Shown: positions 6,829 through 14,782 of the stretch, in pieces | Layout of the letters: each line of letters opens with the position of its first letter | How positions within the stretch are numbered: position 1 is the first letter of the stretch | Translations under genes and position numbers: made by a program | Assembly: GCF_000719475.1 (NCBI RefSeq) | Contig: NZ_JOGO01000071.1 | Span: 1 to 30,170, forward strand | Direction: 5' to 3' | From: Streptomyces sp. NRRL F-5630 | Lineage (GTDB): Bacteria > Actinomycetota > Actinomycetes > Streptomycetales > Streptomycetaceae | Length of the DNA: 30,170 nt | The notes under the pieces: model-generated | What the model was told of the DNA's origin: nothing | Databases searched by the model: none | What the model saw: the letters and a program-made list of their open reading frames with translations, nothing else

Positions 6829-7027
6829 CGCGGGAGCGACCCTAACCGACGGGGTCGCCAGGGACGCGGGGAGCCGCCGCCCGGGGCGGGACAGGCGCGG
6901 CTTTCGCGCCGACTCCCGGCGGGGCGGGACGGGACGGGAGGATGATGGGAGCACGTCTCGTACGCAGCGGGGCGCCTCTCGCGCGCTCCGTGCGCGCGGC
7001 CCGTCCGTCAAGGTCCTGGAGCACGTC

Positions 7028-7687
7028 ATGGCCTCCGTCGCCGTCACCTGCCCGGTCTGCCGCCGTGTCGGCAGCCACCTCCCGCCCGAGTTGCCCTGCG
7101 CCTGCGGGATGCCCGTGGTCCTGCCGCTCGTGGACGGGGGGATGGGCGAGCCGGTGGAGCGGCACGACTGGGACGAGGAGTGGCTCGCCGTGCGCTGCGT
7201 GGCCTGCGCGCGGACGACGCGGTGGCCCCGGCCCGAGTACGGCTGCCCGTGCGGGGCGCTCCTCCGGCTCGCGGTCGACGAGGGCGAGGAGCCCGGCTCC
7301 GTGCCGCTCGCGCGGCAGCCCGGCACGCCCGCCCCGATCCGTTCGGCGCGGGACGCCGTGACGGCGGCGGCACTGCACCTCGGGCGGCTCGGCCACGGCG
7401 AGATACACCGGGCCGCGCAGCCCGCGCCGGCGGGCGTCGCGCTCGCCGCGCGGGGGCTGCTCGCGCACGTCGAGCCGAGCCGGAGACGCCTGACGGTGCG
7501 GGACGTCGAGTGCCTGTGGCTCGCCGCGCTCGCCGCCGGCGCCGATCCGGTGGGCTTCACCCGGGGCGGCCCCGGCCCCGAGGCGGCCGCGAGCGCGGAA
7601 CGGCTCGGGGTGCCGCTCTTCGCGCTGGAGGCGACGGGCCTCGTCCGGCCGTTGAACGAGGCGGCCGAGCGGCTGGGCCACCGGTAG
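7028..7687 (+). CDS. Double zinc-knuckle protein with a possible Mrr-like C-terminal fold
   Basis: A 219-residue protein of unknown function. The N-terminal 80 residues hold two probable zinc sites, each with a CxxC pair followed by a CxC pair: Cys8/Cys11 with Cys24/Cys26, and Cys57/Cys60 with Cys73/Cys75. Residues 105-215 form a predicted alpha/beta region. The order VRDVECLWLAALAAGADPVGF, then GPGPEAAASAERLGVPLFAL, resembles the last helix and strands of Mrr-like restriction-endonuclease folds (V..L..A..GA..V.F...G....A...A..L.V.LF). The D-ExK catalytic residues are not evident, so any nuclease role is speculative. The ATG at 7028 has GGAG 6 bases upstream. It is transcribed alone, divergent from the thiamine-binding-like gene and convergent with the acyl-CoA synthetases. 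From memory, similar proteins occur across Streptomyces as hypotheticals. Confidence 0.75.
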   Translation: MASVAVTCPVCRRVGSHLPPELPCACGMPVVLPLVDGGMGEPVERHDWDEEWLAVRCVACARTTRWPRPEYGCPCGALLRLAVDEGEEPGSVPLARQPGTPAPIRSARDAVTAAALHLGRLGHGEIHRAAQPAPAGVALAARGLLAHVEPSRRRLTVRDVECLWLAALAAGADPVGFTRGGPGPEAAASAERLGVPLFALEATGLVRPLNEAAERLGHR

Positions 7688-7703
7688 GCGGCACATGAGC
7701 AGT

Positions 7704-7781
7704 GCCCCGCGGGGCCGAAGGGCCCGGCGAGCCGCACGGCCCCGCGCCTCACGTCCACGTGCCGTACGTCCCCGCGCGGGG
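7704..7781. terminator. Two palindromes between convergent genes
   Basis: GCCCCGCGGGGC (7704-7715) and CCCCGCGCGGGG (7770-7781) are perfect 12-base palindromes in the 161-base gap between the zinc-knuckle gene and the acyl-CoA synthetase gene. Their position suits terminators for each strand. No T-runs follow. Confidence 0.35.
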
Positions 7782-7848
7782 CCACCCCCCGCACGGCTTC
7801 GCGCGGCCCCCGGGCCGGTAGCAGAACTCCGGGCCCCGTACCGCGCGT

Positions 7849-9486
7849 TCAGGCGTCCCCGTCGCCCCCGTACGTCTCGCGAAGTTCGATCTTCCGTACC
7901 TTTCCCGAGACCGTCATGGGGAAGGCGTCGAGGACTTCGAGGCGGCGGGGGATCTTGTAGGAGGCGAGGCGGTCGCGGCAGAAGGCGCGGATCTCGTCGA
8001 GCGTCGGCGGGTCGGCGGGGTCGCGCGGGATGACGCAGGCGAGGACGGACTCGCCGTAGCGCGCGTCGGGGACGCCGACGACCTGGACGTCCGAGACCTT
8101 CGGATGAGTATGGAGGAACTCCTCGATCTCGCGCGGGTAGACGTTCTCGCCGCCCCGGATGATCATGTCCTTGATGCGGCCCGCGATCTCGACGTAGCCG
8201 TCCTCGCGCATGAGGGCGAGGTCGCCGGTGTGCATCCAGCGGCCGGGATCGACGACCTCGGCGGTGCGCCCGGGGTCCTCCCAGTAGCCGAGCATGACGG
8301 AGTAGCCGCGCGTGCACAGTTCGCCCCGCGTGCCGCGCGGCACCGTGACGCCGCTGACGGGATCGACGACCTTGATCTCCAGGTGCGGCAGGACGCGCCC
8401 CACGGTGCCCGTGCGGTGTTCGAGGTCGTCGTCGGCGCGGGTCTGGCAGGAGACGGGCGAGGTCTCGGTCATGCCGTAGCAGATGGACACCTCGGCCATG
8501 TGCATCTCGGCGACGACCCGCTTCATCACCTCGACGGGGCACGGCGAGCCCGCCATGATCCCGGTGCGCAGCGAGGTGAGGTCGAAGGAGGCGAAGTCCG
8601 GGAGGTTCAGCTCGGCGATGAACATCGTCGGCACCCCGTACAGCGACGTGCACCGCTCCTTCTCGACGGCCTCCAGGGTCGCGCGCGCGTCGAAGGAGGG
8701 CGCGGGGATGACGACGCACGCGCCGTGGGACATGGCGCCGAGGTTGCCCATCACCATGCCGAAGCAGTGGAAGAAGGGAACGGGCAGGCACACGCGGTCG
8801 CTCGCCGTGTAGCCGATGGTCTCGCCCACCCAGAAGCCGTTGTTCAGGAGGTTGTGGTGCGAGAGGGTCGCGCCCTTGGGGAAGCCCGTGGTTCCTGAGG
8901 TGTACTGGAGGTTGACGGGATCGTCGCAGGACAACTCGGCTTCGCGCTCTCGCAGTCGCGCGAGCGGGATGTCCGCGCCCGCCTCCATGAGGGCGTCCCA
9001 GCTCGGGTCGCCGATGTAGACGGCCTCGCGCAGTTCGGGGCACTCGGGGCGCACCTCGTCGACGAAGGCGCGGTAGTCGGTGTCTCGGTGGCGCAGCGAG
9101 GCGACGAGGAGCTGGGTGCCGGACTGCCGCAGCACGTACCCGAGTTCGTGGGCGCGGTAGGCGGGGTTGATGTTGACGAGGAGGGCGCCGACGCGCGCGG
9201 TCGCGTACTGGAGCATGACCCACTCGGCGCTGTTGACGGCCCAGATGCCGACCCGGTCGCCCTTGAGGACACCGCGGGCGAGGAGCCCGCGCGCGAGGCG
9301 CTCGACGGCCTCGCCGAAGGCGGAGTACGTCCAGCGCCGGCCGCTCGCGACCTCGACGAGGGCTTCGCGGCCGGGGTGGGCGGCGATGATCCGGGCCAGG
9401 TTCTCGCCGATCGTCTCGCCGATGAGGGGCGTGGTCGAGGTGCCGTGGGCGTAGGAGGGCGCGGCCACGGGGATCGCAGTGCTCAT
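7849..9486 (-). CDS. Acyl-CoA synthetase (FadD-like, AMP-forming)
   Basis: A 545-residue member of the ANL adenylating superfamily. It should activate a fatty or other carboxylic acid to acyl-AMP and then acyl-CoA. Motifs are complete: the P-loop YTSGTTGFPKG (195-205), PFFHCFGM, the YGMTETSP adenine loop, TGDLALMREDGYVEIAGRIKDMIIRGGENVYP (the hinge), and TVSGKVRK with catalytic Lys529. It lacks a signal or membrane segment. FPKG with a TLSHHN follow-on and the MTETSPVS motif resemble medium/long-chain ligases, but chain length cannot be read. The start ATG overlaps the stop of the upstream synthetase (ATGA, 9483-9486), so the two are translationally coupled. It is the distal gene of a two-gene unit divergent from a GAF-LuxR regulator. 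Confidence 0.93.
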   Translation of the reverse strand: MSTAIPVAAPSYAHGTSTTPLIGETIGENLARIIAAHPGREALVEVASGRRWTYSAFGEAVERLARGLLARGVLKGDRVGIWAVNSAEWVMLQYATARVGALLVNINPAYRAHELGYVLRQSGTQLLVASLRHRDTDYRAFVDEVRPECPELREAVYIGDPSWDALMEAGADIPLARLREREAELSCDDPVNLQYTSGTTGFPKGATLSHHNLLNNGFWVGETIGYTASDRVCLPVPFFHCFGMVMGNLGAMSHGACVVIPAPSFDARATLEAVEKERCTSLYGVPTMFIAELNLPDFASFDLTSLRTGIMAGSPCPVEVMKRVVAEMHMAEVSICYGMTETSPVSCQTRADDDLEHRTGTVGRVLPHLEIKVVDPVSGVTVPRGTRGELCTRGYSVMLGYWEDPGRTAEVVDPGRWMHTGDLALMREDGYVEIAGRIKDMIIRGGENVYPREIEEFLHTHPKVSDVQVVGVPDARYGESVLACVIPRDPADPPTLDEIRAFCRDRLASYKIPRRLEVLDAFPMTVSGKVRKIELRETYGGDGDA

Positions 9487-11210
9487 CGGAAGTCCTCCTC
9501 GCGGTACTCGGCGTCGGAGCCGTTCGCGGTCGCCTCGCGGAGTTCCACGCGGCGGATCTTGCCGGAGATGGTCTTGGGCAGCGGGCCGAACTCCAGCCTG
9601 CGCAGGCGCTTGTAGGGGGCGAGGACGGCGCGCGAGTGCGCGAAGAGGAGCTTCGCGGTCGCGGCGTCCGGCGCGTATCCCTCGGCGAGGACGATGTACG
9701 CCTTCGGGACGTTGAGGCGGACGGGGTCGGGCGCGGGCACGACGGCGGCCTCGGCGACGGCGGGGTGTTCGAGCAGCGCGCTCTCCAGCTCGAACGGGCT
9801 GATCTTGTAGTCGCTCGCCTTGAAGACGTCGTCGGCGCGTCCCACGTACGTGAGATAGCCGTCCTCGTCCCTGGCGCCGATGTCGCCCGTGCGGTAGTAC
9901 CCCCCGGCCGTCGCCGCGGAGGTGCGTTCCTGGTCGCCGTGGTAGCCGCGCATGAGGCCGACGGGGCGAGCGGAGAGGTCGAGGCTGATCTCGCCCTCGG
10001 TGGCGCCGGGTTCGCCGGTCACCGGGTCGAGGAGCTCGATCGTGAAGCCAGGGCTGGGACGGCCCATCGAGCCGGGCTTGAGGGGCTGGCCCGGGGAGTT
10101 GGCGACGGCGACGGAGGTCTCGGTCTGGCCGAAGCCGTCGCGGATCGTGACGCCCCAGGAACGGCGCACGTGCTCGATGACCTCGGGGTTGAGGGGCTCG
10201 CCCGCCGCGACGACGGAGCGCGGCGGGGTCCTGAGGCCGCTCAGGTCGGCCTGGATGAGCATCCGCCACACGGTGGGCGGCGCGCAGAAGCTCGTGACGC
10301 CCGCGCGGTCCATCTCGGCCATGAGACGGCCCGCGTCGAAGCGCGTGTAGTTGAAGACGAAGACGGTCGCCTCGGCGTTCCACGGCGCGAAGAAGTTCGA
10401 CCAGGCGTGCTTGGCCCAGCCGGGCGAGGAGATGTTGAGGTGCACGTCCCCCGGGCGCAGACCGATCCAGTACATCGTCGAGAGGTGGCCCACGGGGTAG
10501 GACAGGTGGGTGTGCTCGACGAGTTTGGGGCGCGCGGTGGTGCCGGAGGTGAAGTAGAGCATGAGGGTCTCGTCGGACCGCGTCGGGCCCTCGGGGAGGA
10601 AGTCGGCGCTCGCCGCGGCGGCTTCGGCGTAGTCGTGCCAGCCGGGGACGGGCTCGCCGACGGCGACGCGGGTCCAGTCGCCGGGGACCCGCGCGAACTT
10701 CTCCAGGTCGGCGGAGCGGGCGACGACGTGACCCACCTCGCCGCGCTCGATGCGGTCACGCAGGTCGAGGGGACCGAGGAGCGTGGTCGCCGGGATGACG
10801 ACGGCGCGCAGCTTCATCGCTGCGAGCATGAGTTCCCACAGCTCGGCCTGGTTGCCGAGCATGAGGAGAATACGGTCGCCCGGGGCGACACCGAGGCCGC
10901 GCAGCCAGTTCGCGGCGCGCGCGGAGCGCCGGGAGAGTTCGGCGAAGGACAGTTCCAGGCGTGAGCCGTCCTCCTCGACGAGGTGCAGCGCGGTGCGCTC
11001 GTTGTCCTCGGCGATCCTGTCGAACCAGTCGAGCGCCCAGTTGAACAGCTCGGGGCGGGGCCATGTGAAGCCGGCGTGGGCCGCCGCGTAGTCCTCGCCG
11101 TGGCGGAGGAGGAAGTCGCGGGCGGCGCGGAAGGCGGCGGTGGGGGCCGGTTCTCCGTCGCTGGCGGCCGGTCCGCCGGGCGCGGCGGCGGCGGGGGGCG
11201 TTGCCGACAT
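9483..11210 (-). CDS. Medium-chain/aryl acyl-CoA synthetase (ACSM-like, AMP-forming)
   Basis: A 575-residue ANL-superfamily ligase. The P-loop reads YFTSGTTARPKLVEHTH (219 onward). That PK.VEH.H ending, the SSPGWAKHAWSNFFAPW block and FCAPPTVWRMLIQADL are characteristic of the medium-chain acyl/benzoyl-CoA ligase branch and differ from the FadD-like neighbour. Later motifs include DGFGQTETSV, TGDIGARDEDGYLTYVGRADD, and PKTISGKIRR with catalytic Lys551. The first 25 residues are Ala/Pro/Gly-rich and probably disordered. The ATG at 11210 has TGGAGGA just upstream, better than the GTG 24 bases earlier. It is first in the operon and its promoter region is shared with the divergent LuxR-type regulator. 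Two ligases of different branches imply a pathway for more than one acid substrate, or for sequential products. Confidence 0.92.
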   Translation of the reverse strand: MSATPPAAAAPGGPAASDGEPAPTAAFRAARDFLLRHGEDYAAAHAGFTWPRPELFNWALDWFDRIAEDNERTALHLVEEDGSRLELSFAELSRRSARAANWLRGLGVAPGDRILLMLGNQAELWELMLAAMKLRAVVIPATTLLGPLDLRDRIERGEVGHVVARSADLEKFARVPGDWTRVAVGEPVPGWHDYAEAAAASADFLPEGPTRSDETLMLYFTSGTTARPKLVEHTHLSYPVGHLSTMYWIGLRPGDVHLNISSPGWAKHAWSNFFAPWNAEATVFVFNYTRFDAGRLMAEMDRAGVTSFCAPPTVWRMLIQADLSGLRTPPRSVVAAGEPLNPEVIEHVRRSWGVTIRDGFGQTETSVAVANSPGQPLKPGSMGRPSPGFTIELLDPVTGEPGATEGEISLDLSARPVGLMRGYHGDQERTSAATAGGYYRTGDIGARDEDGYLTYVGRADDVFKASDYKISPFELESALLEHPAVAEAAVVPAPDPVRLNVPKAYIVLAEGYAPDAATAKLLFAHSRAVLAPYKRLRRLEFGPLPKTISGKIRRVELREATANGSDAEYREEDFR

Positions 11211-11245
11211 GTGTCCTCCAGGTTGCGAAACCACTCGTGCTCATC

Positions 11246-11287
11246 GTGAGATGCGTGACACAGGTCTCACTACCCCCGTTCGGGGGT
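11246..11287. promoter_or_regulatory. Two adjacent inverted repeats between the acyl-CoA synthetases and luxR-type gene
   Basis: GTGAGA-N13-TCTCAC (11246-11251 and 11265-11270) is followed at once by ACCCCCG-TT-CGGGGGT (11272-11287, off-centre dyad). Both lie in the 125-base divergent region. The first is typical of an operator with half-sites about two turns apart. The obvious candidate binder is the adjacent GAF-LuxR protein; that is inference. Confidence 0.55.
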
Positions 11288-11335
11288 GGGGGGCGGAGGG
11301 CACGCGGAGCGGCACCCGTGGGACGGAGGACGGTC

Positions 11336-12220
11336 ATGGCGGCGCACACAGGGGCAGGCGGCGGAGCGGGGGGTGCGGGAGGGGACGCGGAGTGGGCGGC
11401 GGACGCGGCGGAGATCCGGGCCGCGCTCCTGCGGCTGCGGCGCGCGACCGGGCTGCCGGTCGCGTTCGGCGGGCCGCTCGTGGGGGCGGGGGCCGCGCGG
11501 GTGCGGATCGGTGAGCTGAGCGGGACGGCGACGGCGGCGCTCGACGGGCTCGCGGTCTCGGCGGGCAACGGTCTGGGCGGCAAGGCGATCACGCTGACCC
11601 GCCCGTGCACGGTCACCGACTACCGCGTGGCGCGCTCCATCAGCCACGAGTACGACACGCCGGTGGCGGCGGAGGGCCTGCGCTCGGTCCTCGCGGTGCC
11701 CGTCGTGGTGCGGCGCCGGGTGCGGGCCGTGCTGTACGGGGCCCTGCGCGCGCCGCAGCCGCTCGGGGACCGCACGCTGCGCGCGGCGGTCGAGGCGGCG
11801 CGCGACGTGGAACAGACGCTGGTGGTGCGGGACGAGGCGCGGGCCCTCGCGGCGGCGGGCGGCGCGGCGGCGCGCGCCGGGTCCTGGCGGGAGGTGCGGG
11901 AGACGGGCGCCCACCTGCGGGGCCTCGCGGAGCGCCTCGGCGACCCGGCGCTGCGGGCCGAACTCCTCGGCGTGTGCGCGCGCCTCGCGGCGGCCGAGGG
12001 CGGGCTGCCCCGCGAGACGCGGGCATCCCCGCTGACGCCGCGCGAGGTGGAGGTCCTGATGGTCGTCGCCGAGGGCGCGACCAACGCGGCGGTCGCGCGC
12101 AGGCTCGGGCTGCGCCCGGAGACGGTGAAGGCGTACCTGCGGGCGGCGATGCGGAAGCTGGGGGCACGCACGCGCGGTGAGGCGGTGGCGGTGGCGCGAC
12201 GGGCGGGCGTGGTGGGCTGA
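11336..12220 (+). CDS. GAF-domain LuxR-family transcriptional regulator
   Basis: A 294-residue cytosolic regulator. Residues about 25-175 form a GAF-like sensor (DGLAVSAGNGLGGKAITLTRP, YDTPVAAEGLRSVLAVPVVVRRRVRAVLYGA). A helical, Ala-rich linker (176-228) leads to a C-terminal LuxR/GerE HTH (231-290: SPLTPREVEVLMVVAEGATN, then VARRLGLRPETVKAYLRAAMRKL). There is no receiver aspartate pattern, so control is probably by a small molecule bound to GAF. I chose the ATG at 11336 because GGAGG lies 6 bases upstream and the intergenic palindromes would otherwise fall inside the gene. It is divergent from the two acyl-CoA synthetases and is the likely regulator of that pair, possibly sensing the acid or its CoA ester. 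The ligand and targets are inferred. Confidence 0.88.
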   Translation: MAAHTGAGGGAGGAGGDAEWAADAAEIRAALLRLRRATGLPVAFGGPLVGAGAARVRIGELSGTATAALDGLAVSAGNGLGGKAITLTRPCTVTDYRVARSISHEYDTPVAAEGLRSVLAVPVVVRRRVRAVLYGALRAPQPLGDRTLRAAVEAARDVEQTLVVRDEARALAAAGGAAARAGSWREVRETGAHLRGLAERLGDPALRAELLGVCARLAAAEGGLPRETRASPLTPREVEVLMVVAEGATNAAVARRLGLRPETVKAYLRAAMRKLGARTRGEAVAVARRAGVVG

Positions 12221-12311
12221 AGGGCGCGGTCGGCCGAGGAACGCGCAGCCCCGTACGTGCCGCCCGTGGCGGCGGGAAGACGCGCGTGCGCGCCTCCGCG
12301 CTCGGCCCGGG

Positions 12312-12334
12312 TTGTCGGACCCCCCGGCTACCGT
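12312..12334 (+). promoter_or_regulatory. Degenerate damage-type promoter upstream of the DinB-like gene
   Basis: TTGTCGG followed by TACCGT, with 11 bases between TTGTCG (12312-12317) and the -10 box (12329-12334). That is the same geometry as the strong RecA-NDp match at 3564-3586, but only about 7 of 11 bases of the upstream block agree. The predicted start is about 45 bases before the ATG. Confidence 0.35.
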
Positions 12335-12384
12335 GAGCACGGGTGCGGAGGCACGCGGGCCACGGGAAGGCGGCGGAGGCGGGT

Positions 12385-12897
12385 ATGGGTACGGACGCGG
12401 AGGTCTCCGTGTTGCGCGCGGCACTGCGCGCCCAGCGGGAGCACGTGCTCGGGGCGCTGGAGGGGCTGGACGAGGAGCAGGTACGGCGGAAGGTGCTGCC
12501 CTCGGGGTGGTCGTGCCTGGGGCTCCTGCGTCATCTCGCGCTCGACGTCGAGCGGTTCTGGTTCCGCGGAGTGCTCGCCGCGGAACCGGTGGTCGTGGCC
12601 TCGGTGACGGGGACGAAGGCGGGGGACGACGCCTGGCGGCCCGCCCCCGGGGACACCGGGGACGGGCTGCGAGCGCTGTACCGGGCGGAGGCGGAGCGCG
12701 CGGACGAGATCCTCGGCGGGCTCACCGCCGCGGAGGCGCCCGCCTGGTGGCCGGGTGAGCTGTTCGGCTCGTACCGGCTGCGCACCGTCCGCGAGGTCCT
12801 CGTGCACGTCCTCACGGAGACCGCCTGCCACGCGGGCCACGCCGACGCCGTACGGGAGTTGATCGACGGCAGGCAGTGGCTCGTCCTGGACGGCTGA
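12385..12897 (+). CDS. DinB-superfamily (DUF664) protein, possible mycothiol-dependent transferase
   Basis: A 170-residue four-helix-bundle protein of the DinB/DUF664 group. The metal-site histidines appear as His50 in LLRHLALDVERFWF and His149/His152 in ETACHAGHADAVRELIDG, with His141 nearby. The last motif closely follows the actinobacterial DUF664 signature (ET..HAGH.D..RELIDG). Relatives include mycothiol-dependent isomerases and detoxifying transferases, and actinomycetes make mycothiol, so a thiol-transfer role is plausible but unproven. The ATG at 12385 has GGAGG 5 bases upstream; an earlier start at 12343 has no ribosome site. The gene lies downstream of the LuxR gene on the same strand with a 164-base gap and a promoter-like sequence, so it is probably transcribed alone or with the next gene 46 bases later. 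Confidence 0.85.
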   Translation: MGTDAEVSVLRAALRAQREHVLGALEGLDEEQVRRKVLPSGWSCLGLLRHLALDVERFWFRGVLAAEPVVVASVTGTKAGDDAWRPAPGDTGDGLRALYRAEAERADEILGGLTAAEAPAWWPGELFGSYRLRTVREVLVHVLTETACHAGHADAVRELIDGRQWLVLDG

Positions 12898-12943
12898 GCC
12901 CCGTTACCCTCGTCAGCCCGACCTGGCGAGCAGGAGAGACACC

Positions 12944-13594
12944 ATGGCGAAGATCCACCGCACGACGCTGACTCCCGGCAAGCTCGAACTGCTCGCCGCC
13001 TGGCTGCCGAAACAGCCGTGGTACGGGGGCGGGAACGGGCCCACGGCGCTGGAGAAGGCGGGAGGCTTCCGGCTGGACGACCCGGCGGGCGAGGTGGGGA
13101 TCGAGTTCATGGCGGTCACCGACAAGGCGGGCGCCGAGGTGGTCACGTACCACGTGCCGCTGACCTACCGGGGCGCGCCGGTGGACGGGCTCGAAGCGGC
13201 CCTCGTCGGGACGAGCCGGCACGGTGTGCTCGGCAAGCGCTGGGTGTACGACGGGGCGCACGACCCGGTGCTGTGCGCCCAGTTGCTGGCTCTCGCGCGC
13301 GGCGAGGCCGAGCCGCAGGCGCAGAGCCTCAGCGACACGCCCGACCCGAGCGTGCACGGCCGCTGGGACGGTCCGCCGCCCGAGGGCGAGGCGACGCCGA
13401 GCGGTGTCGTGTCGGGGCCGGAGGGCACGTCGACGGTGCTGTGCGGCGGGCGGCTGATGCTCCGTACGCACCGCGTGCTGCGCGCGGCGGACGCGGAGTT
13501 CCCGCCGGGGCTCGTCGGGTACGTGAGCGGCCTCGCCCCCGCCGATCTCTCGGCGCGGTCCCTGTACGCCTCCTTCCACCTGCCGACGCCCTGA
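12944..13594 (+). CDS. Maltokinase N-terminal cap-like protein
   Basis: A 216-residue protein resembling the N-terminal cap of actinobacterial maltokinase, without the kinase. Visible conserved parts are MAKIHRTTLTPGKLELLAAWLP, KQPWYGG, AGGFRLDDPAGEVGIEFM, YHVPLTYRGAP, HGVLGKRWVYDGAHDPV and QSLSDTPDPSV. From memory, stand-alone members are common in Streptomyces and often labelled as glucan-branching or trehalose-related by transitive annotation. No kinase or glycosyl hydrolase residues are present, so I assign no enzyme activity. A link to trehalose/alpha-glucan metabolism is inferred from the fold only. The ATG has AGGAGA about 7 bases upstream. It is 46 bases downstream of the DinB-like gene, possibly co-transcribed, and ends convergent with xdhC. 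Confidence 0.8.
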   Translation: MAKIHRTTLTPGKLELLAAWLPKQPWYGGGNGPTALEKAGGFRLDDPAGEVGIEFMAVTDKAGAEVVTYHVPLTYRGAPVDGLEAALVGTSRHGVLGKRWVYDGAHDPVLCAQLLALARGEAEPQAQSLSDTPDPSVHGRWDGPPPEGEATPSGVVSGPEGTSTVLCGGRLMLRTHRVLRAADAEFPPGLVGYVSGLAPADLSARSLYASFHLPTP

Positions 13595-13602
13595 GCCCGG
13601 AA

Positions 13603-13620
13603 GGAGGCCAGCCCGCCTCC
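13603..13620. terminator. Short hairpin between convergent genes
   Basis: GGAGGC-N6-GCCTCC in the 37-base gap between the maltokinase-cap-like gene and xdhC. A 6-base stem with a 6-base loop. It is the only structure in the gap. Confidence 0.3.
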
Positions 13621-13631
13621 CTCGCGTCTCC

Positions 13632-14765
13632 TCACACCCCCGACCCCGCCGGGTCCCGGCGGTGGATCGGTGCCGGGGAGTCCGTGAGCGGGACGCCCGT
13701 GGCGCCGTGGCGGTGGGCGACGATCTCGGCGGCGATGGACAGGGCCGTCTCCTCCGGGGTGCGGGCGCCCAGGTCGAGGCCGATCGGGGAGCGCAGGCGG
13801 GCGAGTTCGGGCTCCGTGAGTCCTTCGGCGCGCAGTCGGCGCAGGCGGTCCTCGTGGGTGCGGCGCGAGCCCATCGCGCCGACGTAGGCGACGGGCAGCC
13901 GCAGGGCGCGGGCGAGGAGGGGAACGTCGAACTTGGCGTCGTGCGTGAGGACGCACAGGACGGTGCGCGCGTCGGTGGGGGTCCGGTCGAGGTAGGTGTG
14001 GGGCCAGGCGACGACGAGTTCGTCGGCGTCGGGGAAGCGGGCCCGGGTCGCGAAAACGGGTCGCGCGTCGCACACGGTGACGTGGTAGCCGAGGAAGGAC
14101 CCGGCGCGGGCGAGCGCCGCCGCGTAGTCGATGGCGCCGAAGACGATCATGCGGGGCGGCGGGACGCGCGATTCGACGAGGAGCGTGACGGGCTGTCCGC
14201 AGCGCGAGCCGTCCGCGCCGATCGTCACGGTGCCGGTGCGGCCGAGGGCGAGCAGCGCCGCGGCCTCCGCCGCGGCGGAGCGGTCGAGTTCCGCCGGGCC
14301 GCCGCAGCCGCCCCGCACCGTGCCGGAGCCGTCCACGACGAGGGGGCGGCCGAGGAGGGCGGGCGGTCCCGCGACGACGCGGGCGAGGGCGCGCGGGGCG
14401 CCCTCGGCGACGGCGGTGAGGACGTCCGCGTACAGGCGGGCGGCGGCGGTGCCGGGCCGGACCGGCACGACGAGCACCTCGATGACGCCGCCGCAGGTCA
14501 GGCCGACGGCGAAGGCGTCCTCGTCGCTGTAGCCGAAGCGCTCGGCGAGCGGGCGGTCCTCGGCGAGCGCCGCGCGGCACAGTTCGTACACCGCGCCTTC
14601 GACGCAGCCGCCGGAGACGGAGCCGACCGCATCGCCCGCCGCGTCGACGGCGAGGGCCGCGCCGGGCGGGCGGGGCGCGCTGCCCGTGACGGCGACGACG
14701 GTCGCGACGGCGAAGGCGCGGCCGTCGGCGGCCCACCGGCGCAGGGTGGGGGCGAGGTCGAGCAT
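13632..14765 (-). CDS. xdhC: XdhC/CoxI-family molybdenum cofactor chaperone
   Basis: A 377-residue accessory protein. XdhC proteins bind molybdenum cofactor, help sulfurate it and insert it into xanthine dehydrogenase. Residues 1-80 form the XdhC/CoxI N-terminal domain (ATVVAVTGSAPRPPGAALAV, SVSGGCVEGAVYE). Residues about 205-355 form the C-terminal Rossmann-like domain (PRMIVFGAIDYAAALARAG, VTVCDARPVFATRARF, YVGAMGSRRTHEDRL). The nucleotide loop reads FGAIDYA in place of a full GxGxxA, common in this family. The ATG has GGAG 7 bases upstream and lies 17 bases after the molybdopterin-subunit stop, so it is the last gene of the xdh operon. The context (FAD, 2Fe-2S and Mo subunits just upstream) fixes the partner with good confidence. 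Confidence 0.92.
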   Translation of the reverse strand: MLDLAPTLRRWAADGRAFAVATVVAVTGSAPRPPGAALAVDAAGDAVGSVSGGCVEGAVYELCRAALAEDRPLAERFGYSDEDAFAVGLTCGGVIEVLVVPVRPGTAAARLYADVLTAVAEGAPRALARVVAGPPALLGRPLVVDGSGTVRGGCGGPAELDRSAAAEAAALLALGRTGTVTIGADGSRCGQPVTLLVESRVPPPRMIVFGAIDYAAALARAGSFLGYHVTVCDARPVFATRARFPDADELVVAWPHTYLDRTPTDARTVLCVLTHDAKFDVPLLARALRLPVAYVGAMGSRRTHEDRLRRLRAEGLTEPELARLRSPIGLDLGARTPEETALSIAAEIVAHRHGATGVPLTDSPAPIHRRDPAGSGV

Positions 14766-14782
14766 GGCGGTCTCCGGAGGGG

